The position numbers and the translations under genes were made by a program. From contig CALMNY010000387.1 in the NCBI GenBank assembly GCA_937872125.1, forward strand, positions 1 through 5,018: 5,018 nucleotides of DNA. The letters run 5' to 3'. The stretch comes from an uncultured Candidatus Competibacteraceae bacterium (lineage in GTDB: Bacteria; Pseudomonadota; Gammaproteobacteria; Competibacterales; Competibacteraceae). Shown one piece after another: positions 1 through 5,018 of this stretch (its first letter is position 1; each line of letters opens with the position of its first letter). The notes beneath the pieces were generated by a model. The model saw only the letters and a list, made by a program, of their open reading frames with translations. It was not told where the DNA came from and made no database searches.

Positions 1-53
1 ACTTGTAACGAGGAAGGCGGGATGGCGGTCACCTGGGTAACGGTCGGATTCAT
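1..53 (-). CDS. DUF2442-like protein, N-terminal fragment (cut by window edge)
   Basis: Only the first 17 codons are visible: ATG at 53-51 reads MNPTVTQVTAIPPSSLQ and then leaves the window. The opening, Met-Asn-Pro followed by a short beta-strand-like stretch and a proline pair, resembles the N-terminus of DUF2442 proteins. Members of that family are small (about 80-100 residues) and are very often encoded directly after a DUF4160 gene, as here. The start sits 9 bases past the DUF4160 stop. A GAGG overlapping that stop codon lies about 7 bases upstream of the ATG and is a good ribosome binding site. The function of the family is not established; DUF4160/DUF2442 pairs have been suggested to behave like toxin-antitoxin modules, which I treat as hypothesis. 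The assignment rests mostly on gene order plus a short match, so it is tentative. Confidence 0.6.
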   Translation of the reverse strand, partial: MNPTVTQVTAIPPSSLQ

Positions 54-62
54 CGGTATGCC

Positions 63-296
63 TCAGAGAGTGGGGTTCAGCCGTTTCCATTCGGCCATCA
101 ATTCAGCACGATGCCCGGCAGCCCAAGTGAGAGCTGCCGCTGGAAAATCGGCAGATACCACGCCAGCCAATACTTCGCCGGTTTCAATCGCCATCACCAC
201 CTTGTGGCCCGGCCAGAGCAGGTGAAAGTGCGGTATGCCGTGTTCTCTGCCGAATATCTGGATTTTCCAGTTGGCTTGACGATGCAGGGTAGTCAT
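63..296 (-). CDS. DUF4160 domain-containing small protein
   Basis: This 77-residue protein is the usual size for the DUF4160 family. The key signature is visible at residues 18-25 (EHGIPHFH), matching the family's N-terminal glutamate-His-x-x-Pro-His-x-His motif. It is followed by a hydrophobic strand (HKVVMAIETGEVLAG, 31-45) and a C-terminal helix with the typical ending ELMAEWKRLN (65-74). No signal peptide or membrane segment is seen, so it should be cytoplasmic. The clustered histidines could bind metal, but that is inference. The start ATG (296-294) shares one base with the srfB stop codon in a TGATG arrangement, so translation is probably coupled to srfB. A DUF2442-like gene follows 9 bases after the stop, giving the common DUF4160-DUF2442 pairing. 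The biochemical role of the family is unknown. Confidence 0.85.
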   Translation of the reverse strand: MTTLHRQANWKIQIFGREHGIPHFHLLWPGHKVVMAIETGEVLAGVVSADFPAAALTWAAGHRAELMAEWKRLNPTL

Positions 297-3211
297 CAGC
301 CGCCCGCCCGGGCGGAAATCGAAAAGATGCCGGTATCCAGCCAGTAGCCGTATTCATCCTTGAGGGTCTGCAATTTGAGCAGCACCACCCCGGCCGGCTG
401 CTGGTTGCCGTTGGCGTCGGCCACATCGCTGACCTTGAAATCGAGGTCCACGTTCTCGTCGGTGGAGCGTTCCAGCGTCACCTTGAGCGGCAGCGCCCGG
501 GCGCGGGCATCCTGCGGGTGGGCGAAGGTGATCCGGTACAGCGGCGTGGCCGGCCAGCGTTCCACGGCCAGTTGCCGGAATCCCAGAAACACCGGCGCGT
601 AGAAATCGAAAGTCGCTTCCGGCAACCGGGTCTTGCGGTCCTCCAGTTCCAGATTGGCGAACAGCACGTTCTCCTGCTTCAGCCGCCCGGTCTGTTCCAG
701 CACCCCGACGAAGCGGGCGGTGGATTTCATGCCCAGCTCGCGGCTGCGCAAGTTGAATTTGTACAACTGCCCTTCCGACAGCGCGCACACCATCGCCCCG
801 ACCGCCGCCGTGGTCTTAGGATCGGTCAACCGGCCGCTGACCGCGCGGAACGGATACCAGTCGCCCACCCGGTAGGTGTGCAGGCTGACGATGCGATCCG
901 GCGGCGCGGGCAACTTGGCCAGAATCGCCGCCCACACCGCCGGCAACCGGCAGGGCCGCCCGGAAATCAGCAAATAATCGCAGTCGTACAGGTACACGAC
1001 CTCGCACAGGTCGCTGAGCACCTGACCGAGAATGCGGCGCACCGTGGTGTCCAGCGCCAGCATGGTCGTGGCAAACGCCACGTCGGCCAGTTTGAACCCC
1101 TGGCCGCCGTCGGCCCGCACCGCCTCTTCCAGAAACGCCACCACCTGTTCGTGCGGCCCCGCGCCGGGCGGGTAGATATCGGCAAGTCTCAGGGTCACCG
1201 CCTCGTTGCCGGCGCTGAGATCGGCGTTCTCGTAGCGGTGCAGCAGTTCCAGCGCCAGCGGCAGCGCGACCTGATTGGCGAACTGCCGGCGCAACACCCG
1301 GTCGCGCTCGGCCTGATCGCCGCGATTAGCCCCCAGCAACCGGGCCAGCAATTCCTCCGGGTTGGCCGCGCCGCTCTTGCGGATGGCGTCCAGCAGCGCC
1401 GGCAACACGTTGCGCTCGATCAGGCCGCACAGCACGTCGTCGCCGGCGATGTTGAAACCCTCGCGGAATTCCTGGATCGGCTTGACCGCCGTGCCGCCTT
1501 CCAACTGATAGGTGGTCACGATCAAATCGGTGGTGCCGCCGCCGATGTCAATGCTGGCCAGCCGCAGGCAGGGCATCTCGCCATAACCCTCGCGCGTCCG
1601 GCCAAACACCTGGAACAACAGCGCGGCGTCGCCCTGGAAGTTGTGCTTGATCTCGTTGTACAGGAACACGATCTGGGTGCCGGTGGCCTCATCCCATTGC
1701 AGGAACGGCTCCGGAGCCTGACTCTCGTCCAGCCCCAGCGCCCGCCAGGTCAGGCGGATGGCGGTGCCGACCCGGCGGGCGAACAGCTTGCGCTCGGCCA
1801 ACGGCATGGCGGTCGGCAGGGTCAGGATCGCCCGCCGCAGCCGGCGCGGGGCCTCGGAATAGACGCGCTCGTAGCGGCGGGCCGGCGAATTAGCCTGGAC
1901 GAAGGTTTGCACCAGCACCTCGGCGACGAAGAAGCTCATCAGCGAGCCGCGCGAAAACAGGGCGGTCACGGCGGGCGGTTCCCCAGCAGCCAGTTCCTCG
2001 CCGTCCTCGCGCAGGTAGCCGACGAATGGGCCAGTAGTGACCGGGCCGCTGTCGCCAGCGCTGGCTGGACCGGGATTGAACCGCCAGGGGTGATGACGCG
2101 AATCGGTGTCCCACAGATAGCGTTTCGGGCCGGACAGCCCGGTGTTGCCCTCCGCGCCGTGGCTGAAATAGGACAACGCCTGCGCCTCGAAGCCGATCCG
2201 GGTCACTGTCGGCCACATAAACGCGCTGGCTCGCCCGCTGCGGCGCGACAATTTTTCATCGCCGAACGCGCCGCGCACGAACTCGATCCGGCTGGGGAAA
2301 GGTTCGTCGTAGACCTGTTCGGGACGGCTGAGATCGCGCAGTTCCAGCCGGTAGCTGTCGTTCATGTCCACCGGGGCGTCGCCGCTGGTTTCCATCAGGA
2401 TCCCGCAGGTGCGGGAATTGCCGATGTCCAGCACCAGGTCCACGTCCACCGGGCGATTGAGCCGGGCGGTCGGTCCCTCGTCTACGAAGGTGAAGCGCAG
2501 GCGCGGCGGCTGGACCGCCCGCAGCAGTAGCGTCAACACCGTCAGATAGGCCGCGACCGGGTCCGGACTCTTGCGCAGTTCGGCCTCGTCCACCCGGCGC
2601 GGGGCGCGGCGGCGCAACTCGAAGGCGTGGAACCGCTGGTACAGCCATTCCCGCACCCACTCCTGTTCCAGGAACCAGGCCGCGTCGGTCTCGGCGTCGG
2701 TCAGGGCGAATTCCTCGCCGGACTGCATGTCCAGCGGGCTGGGCGCGAGATAGGGCCGGCCTTCGCGGGTCGGCAGCAGTTGGGTGTCGAAGGCCAGGGT
2801 GAGGCGGTGGGTATGGCCCTCGGCATCCGGCGCGGGCAATTCCACCAGCCGCGCCCGCGCCCAGTTGGTCGGCCCCTGATCGAACAGATGATAGCCGTCC
2901 GGACGCGGCTCCCGGATGCGCAGAAATGGCAGCGGAATCCAGACGCCGTCGAGAATGCTGGCGGCCTTGGCGGCGTTCAGCGAATAGACCTGCTCCGGCT
3001 GAACCGCCCGCCCGTCCCCGGTCACGAACTGGCCGCTGGCGTCGTCGGGGTACAGCGTGGTCAGAACGGCGCGACCGTCGGCGCCAGTTTCCGCCAGGAA
3101 GGCCCGCGAGACCCGCGCTTCGTTGAGATTGAACCCAAAATCCAGAAACTGGATCGCGGTGTTCGGAATCAGGTTGATGAGCGGACCGAATTGTTTGAGT
3201 TTCGCCAGCAT
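296..3211 (-). CDS. srfB: SrfB-family actin/Hsp70-fold ATPase (virulence factor SrfB)
   Basis: A 971-residue cytoplasmic protein, close to the roughly 1000 residues usual for SrfB (Pfam virulence factor SrfB). Motifs, numbered from the ATG at 3211: LDIGNSRTCGIL at 261-272 fits the phosphate-1 loop of the actin/Hsp70/sugar-kinase superfamily. SIDIGGGTTDLIVT at 553-566 fits the phosphate-2 loop with its Gly-Gly-Gly-Thr-Thr-Asp. LLISGRPCRLP at 747-757 fits the adenosine-binding element. About 255 residues precede the first loop and about 210 follow the last. No signal peptide or transmembrane segment is seen. SrfB was named in Salmonella as an SsrB-regulated factor in a srfABC operon; its molecular role is poorly defined and no effector secretion signal is evident here. 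The gene leads an operon with DUF4160 and DUF2442 genes, and srfA is absent upstream. An in-frame GTG at 3220 is possible, but it overlaps a strong Shine-Dalgarno, so ATG 3211 is preferred. Confidence 0.9.
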   Translation of the reverse strand: MLAKLKQFGPLINLIPNTAIQFLDFGFNLNEARVSRAFLAETGADGRAVLTTLYPDDASGQFVTGDGRAVQPEQVYSLNAAKAASILDGVWIPLPFLRIREPRPDGYHLFDQGPTNWARARLVELPAPDAEGHTHRLTLAFDTQLLPTREGRPYLAPSPLDMQSGEEFALTDAETDAAWFLEQEWVREWLYQRFHAFELRRRAPRRVDEAELRKSPDPVAAYLTVLTLLLRAVQPPRLRFTFVDEGPTARLNRPVDVDLVLDIGNSRTCGILMETSGDAPVDMNDSYRLELRDLSRPEQVYDEPFPSRIEFVRGAFGDEKLSRRSGRASAFMWPTVTRIGFEAQALSYFSHGAEGNTGLSGPKRYLWDTDSRHHPWRFNPGPASAGDSGPVTTGPFVGYLREDGEELAAGEPPAVTALFSRGSLMSFFVAEVLVQTFVQANSPARRYERVYSEAPRRLRRAILTLPTAMPLAERKLFARRVGTAIRLTWRALGLDESQAPEPFLQWDEATGTQIVFLYNEIKHNFQGDAALLFQVFGRTREGYGEMPCLRLASIDIGGGTTDLIVTTYQLEGGTAVKPIQEFREGFNIAGDDVLCGLIERNVLPALLDAIRKSGAANPEELLARLLGANRGDQAERDRVLRRQFANQVALPLALELLHRYENADLSAGNEAVTLRLADIYPPGAGPHEQVVAFLEEAVRADGGQGFKLADVAFATTMLALDTTVRRILGQVLSDLCEVVYLYDCDYLLISGRPCRLPAVWAAILAKLPAPPDRIVSLHTYRVGDWYPFRAVSGRLTDPKTTAAVGAMVCALSEGQLYKFNLRSRELGMKSTARFVGVLEQTGRLKQENVLFANLELEDRKTRLPEATFDFYAPVFLGFRQLAVERWPATPLYRITFAHPQDARARALPLKVTLERSTDENVDLDFKVSDVADANGNQQPAGVVLLKLQTLKDEYGYWLDTGIFSISARAGG

Positions 3212-3216
3212 CTTTC

Positions 3217-3223
3217 CCACCTT
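3217..3223 (-). promoter_or_regulatory. Shine-Dalgarno deciding the srfB start
   Basis: On the minus strand AAGGTGG matches the AAGGAGG consensus at six of seven positions and lies 5 bases before ATG 3211. The alternative in-frame GTG at 3220-3218 lies inside this element and has no comparable site upstream of itself, so the GTG start, which would add three residues, is unlikely. Confidence 0.7.
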
Positions 3224-3256
3224 CGCGCGTCATTGGCCGTTGGTTCCATACGCCTC

Positions 3257-3285
3257 ATTCTACCGCTCATTTTCGATCCTGCCCC
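3257..3285 (-). promoter_or_regulatory. Candidate sigma70 promoter for the srfB operon
   Basis: The minus strand carries TAGAAT at 3262-3257, a five-of-six match to the TATAAT -10 box. It is preceded after 17 bases by GGGGCA at 3285-3280, only three of six against TTGACA. Transcription would start near 3250 and give a leader of roughly 40 bases before the srfB ATG, with the Shine-Dalgarno at a normal place. The weak -35 suggests low activity or help from an activator. Prediction by eye only. Confidence 0.3.
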
Positions 3286-3382
3286 GGAAAATGGCGTCCG
3301 CCCCAAACCGGTCCTCCTGTCGGCTGCCGGATGTCCCGCCACCTCCCAATTCCGGTTTTCCGGCGATCCCAGCGTTATGCGT

Positions 3383-3410
3383 TAAATAAAAAACACACGA
3401 CTTATTTCAA
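3383..3410 (-). promoter_or_regulatory. Alternative upstream promoter candidate for the srfB operon
   Basis: Within the A/T-rich patch the minus strand reads TTGAAA at 3410-3405 (five of six to the -35 consensus), a 16-base spacer, then TATTTA at 3388-3383 (three of six to the -10 consensus). It would give a leader of about 160 bases ahead of srfB. A/T-rich sequence yields such matches by chance, so this is a weak call. Confidence 0.2.
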
Positions 3411-3528
3411 CAACAAATCTACCCAAATGAATCTCGACGGTAGGGAGGCAAGATCGCATCAATAGGAGTATTCTTAGCTTCAGGTGATACGGTTTCCGGC
3501 CAGACGCTGCATCTGTAGCCAACCGAAC

Positions 3529-3545
3529 CAGCAGGCGACCTGCTG
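3529..3545. repeat. Perfect 7-bp inverted repeat, possible operator
   Basis: CAGCAGG and CCTGCTG are exact reverse complements separated by the three bases CGA. There is no T-run on either side in either direction, so it does not look like a rho-independent terminator. The right arm overlaps the -35 position of the candidate rightward promoter (3543-3548). That placement would suit a dimeric repressor or other regulator binding there. No known operator consensus is recognised. Confidence 0.4.
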
Positions 3546-3570
3546 TCCAAAACACCCGCTTTTCTATAAT
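3543..3570 (+). promoter_or_regulatory. Candidate sigma70 promoter for the sensor gene
   Basis: A perfect TATAAT lies at 3565-3570. The best -35 is CTGTCC at 3543-3548, three of six to TTGACA, with a 16-base spacer. Transcription would start near 3577, leaving a leader of about 36 bases before ATG 3613. The -10 is strong but the -35 weak, and the latter overlaps the inverted repeat at 3529-3545, which suggests regulated initiation. Confidence 0.4.
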
Positions 3571-3612
3571 AACCAGACGGCTCCAACCCAGGCTCGCGAT
3601 TAGAAACCACCA

Positions 3613-5018
3613 ATGCCTCTCTCTCGTGCCGGTTCGCCACTTCCTCTGCGCCGTAGCTTGAACGTGCGCTTCGGCCTGTTGATTTTGTTGTCCTTTCTCG
3701 CCTTTGCCGGCACGTTCACCGTCGCCGCCATCGCCTGGCTGGCCCAATGGCCAGCGATCTCCGTCAGCGACCGGACTTTTCAGAGCGTAGCCGCCGCGCT
3801 CGCGGCGGATTTTTTCCAGCTCGACCCCTTTTATTGGGCCGAGGTGCTGGCGGTATTGATCGGCATCCTCGCACTCGCGCTTTGGAGCGCCGACCATATT
3901 GCTCGCCAGATCAGTTCGCCGCTCCAGGCGCTGGTACATGAAAGCGAATTGAGCTGCCGCCTGACTCCACACCCGGTTACGCCCATCATTACCTCCTTGC
4001 TTGAAATTCGTCAGTTGGCTGATGCCCATGCGCGGATGCATGCGATGATCGAAGAGTTTATCGCCACCACCGATCAGCAGGCCCAGGCCCTCGGCGCCCA
4101 GATCGAGGAACTGAAGTGCCTGTACGCGCTCTCCACTCTGCTCGATCAGGACCAGCCGCTGGAAGAACTGCTCGCCGCCGCCGTGGGCCTGTTGCCGGAT
4201 GCGCTGGAACACGCGAATGTGACCGGCGCCAAAATCAGCCACGCTGGCCGCGATTACCTGACGACGCCGTTTCGGGAAACGCCCTGGCGGCGGGCGGCTT
4301 CCATCTTCGCCAGCGGTGTCAGTGTGGGTCAGGTGGAGATCTGCCATAGCATCGAACAACCGCTTCAGGACCCTGTTTCCTCAACGCGCGAGGAACAGGA
4401 TTTACTGACCCAGTTTGCGCACCAGTTGGGCCTGGCGATCGAGCGCCGGATCAGCCTGATCAATCTGCGCGACCTGAACGAAACCCTGGAGCAACGCGTC
4501 GCCGAACGCACCGCCCAACTGGAGGCCAGCCAGAGTGAACAACTCCGGCAGTTGACCGAGAACCGGCGGACAGCGGAGGCGCTGCAACGCAGTGAACAAT
4601 TCTTCCGGGCCGTATTCGCCAACGCCCTGATCGGCATCGCCATCAACAACATCCTCAACGGTCGGTTCATCGAGGCCAACGACCGATTTTGCGAGATGGT
4701 CGGTTACAGCAAGGCGGAATTGATCCAACTCGTCGCGTTTGACGTGGTCCATCCGGATGACCAACCCCAGACCAGAAACGATATCGTTCAAATGCTCCGC
4801 GGCGAGACCACTAAACTGCCCAACCTGCAACGGCGTTACCGCCGCAAGGATGGCTCCACCCGCTGGGGGCTGGTCAGCGCCGCGATCATCCACGACAGCA
4901 TCGGCGATTACTCCATCACCGTCATGCTGGACATTACCGAGCAACTGCTGGCCGAAGCCGCACTGCGCCAGAGCGAGGACCGGCTGTCGCTGGTGCTCAA
5001 GGGTGCCGCACTCGGCCT
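3613..5018 (+). CDS. Membrane-bound HAMP/GAF-like/PAS sensor protein, N-terminal part (cut by window edge)
   Basis: The open frame runs 468 codons to the window edge with no stop. After a basic N-terminus come two transmembrane helices (about 19-44 and 75-91) enclosing a periplasmic loop of only about 30 residues. A HAMP linker spans about 93-148: ISSPLQAL (100-107) fits its first helix and EIRQLADAHARM (131-142) its second. A GAF-like domain covers about 165-280, beginning ELKCLYALSTLL and ending QFAHQLGLAIERR. A coiled coil with EQRVAERTAQLEAS (293-306) leads into a PAS domain (about 326-445) with HPDD at 380-383, RRKDGSTRWGL at 410-420 and a closing LDITEQ. A second PAS starts at about 449 with LRQSEDRLSLVLKGAALGL. 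The protein should relay a signal to a C-terminal output domain, histidine kinase or diguanylate cyclase/phosphodiesterase, which is not visible. An in-frame TAG at 3601 makes ATG 3613 the first start; no clear Shine-Dalgarno precedes it. Confidence 0.85.
   Translation, partial: MPLSRAGSPLPLRRSLNVRFGLLILLSFLAFAGTFTVAAIAWLAQWPAISVSDRTFQSVAAALAADFFQLDPFYWAEVLAVLIGILALALWSADHIARQISSPLQALVHESELSCRLTPHPVTPIITSLLEIRQLADAHARMHAMIEEFIATTDQQAQALGAQIEELKCLYALSTLLDQDQPLEELLAAAVGLLPDALEHANVTGAKISHAGRDYLTTPFRETPWRRAASIFASGVSVGQVEICHSIEQPLQDPVSSTREEQDLLTQFAHQLGLAIERRISLINLRDLNETLEQRVAERTAQLEASQSEQLRQLTENRRTAEALQRSEQFFRAVFANALIGIAINNILNGRFIEANDRFCEMVGYSKAELIQLVAFDVVHPDDQPQTRNDIVQMLRGETTKLPNLQRRYRRKDGSTRWGLVSAAIIHDSIGDYSITVMLDITEQLLAEAALRQSEDRLSLVLKGAALG

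Larger units (their letters stand above)
3212..3612. other. Divergent intergenic region between srfB and the sensor gene
   Basis: This 401-base stretch separates the two divergent genes and holds no convincing protein gene. The srfB-proximal part (about 3280-3370) is GC-rich, whereas 3376-3420 is A/T-rich, including TTAAATAAAAAA, and the remainder up to the sensor start is mixed. Short open frames exist: a 12-codon one from ATG 3427, a 39-codon one from GTG 3484 ending in the TAG at 3601, and a minus-strand 45-codon one from TTG 3306. None has recognisable content. Candidate promoters, one Shine-Dalgarno and one strong inverted repeat are listed separately. No rho-independent terminator is seen, as expected between divergent genes. 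Confidence 0.7.

Noticed and set aside
40..80. Similar sequence at the end of the DUF4160 gene and the start of the next gene (both encode Asn-Pro-Thr).
   Set aside because: The similarity covers only about 13 bases with several mismatches, too short to support a duplication.
518..2530. A 670-codon plus-strand open frame antisense to srfB.
   Set aside because: It is rich in Arg, Gln, Gly, His and Ala without recognisable motifs, and mirrors the codon pattern of the GC-rich srfB gene, whose opposite strand carries the clear ATPase signatures.
2256..3233. A 325-codon minus-strand frame starting just upstream of srfB.
   Set aside because: It is the alternative frame of the srfB 5' half on the same strand; its translation is low-complexity Arg/Gly/Ala and it lacks motifs.
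2627..3385. A 252-codon plus-strand frame extending from inside srfB into the intergenic region.
   Set aside because: It is antisense to conserved srfB sequence, has no motif and ends in a non-coding region.
3384..3407. AAATAA and TTATTT inverted arms with a 12-base loop.
   Set aside because: The arms are purely A/T, the stem would be very weak, and such matches are expected by chance in A/T-rich sequence.
3738..3755. Perfect inverted repeat GCTGGCC-CAAT-GGCCAGC.
   Set aside because: It lies inside the sensor coding sequence, in codons for the end of the first transmembrane segment and the loop after it. It has no T-run and is explained by the amino-acid sequence.
3382..4359. A 325-codon minus-strand open frame covering the intergenic region and the start of the sensor gene.
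   Set aside because: It is antisense to a plus-strand frame with transmembrane helices, HAMP and GAF-like signatures, and its own product has no recognisable domain.

Overview
The window looks like chromosomal DNA from a GC-rich Gram-negative bacterium, plausibly a gammaproteobacterium of the environmental or activated-sludge type. That placement is inferred from GC-rich codon use, an SrfB-family protein and a HAMP/GAF/PAS sensor, not from a marker gene. Two divergent transcription units are separated by a 401-bp intergenic region. There are no rRNA or tRNA genes, CRISPR arrays, insertion sequences or integrase genes visible.

Left and centre (1-3211, minus strand): a compact three-gene operon read right to left. 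The first gene (296-3211) encodes a 971-residue protein of the SrfB family, called 'virulence factor SrfB' in databases. It carries the nucleotide-binding signature of the actin/Hsp70/sugar-kinase ATPase fold. Its TGA overlaps the ATG of a 77-residue DUF4160 protein (63-296) by one base. After a 9-base gap the next ATG opens a DUF2442-like protein that runs off the left edge (1-53). Neither srfA nor srfC, the usual partners in enterobacterial srfABC operons, lies next to srfB here, although srfC could lie beyond the left edge.

Middle (3212-3612): a non-coding divergent promoter region. It is GC-rich next to srfB and less GC-rich towards the sensor gene, with an A/T-rich patch near 3376-3420. 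It holds a strong Shine-Dalgarno that fixes the srfB start, candidate promoters in both directions, and a perfect 7-bp inverted repeat overlapping the -35 position of the rightward promoter.

Right (3613-5018, plus strand): the N-terminal 468 codons of a membrane-anchored multi-domain sensor. The order is two transmembrane helices, HAMP, a GAF-like domain, a coiled coil, one complete PAS/PAC and the start of a second PAS. The output domain (histidine kinase, GGDEF/EAL or other) lies outside the window.

How they work together: the minus-strand genes are probably co-translated from one mRNA. The sensor is divergently transcribed and may share control elements with the srfB operon, but nothing in the sequence proves a functional link. 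The most notable point is the coupling of an SrfB-type actin-fold ATPase to a DUF4160/DUF2442 pair.
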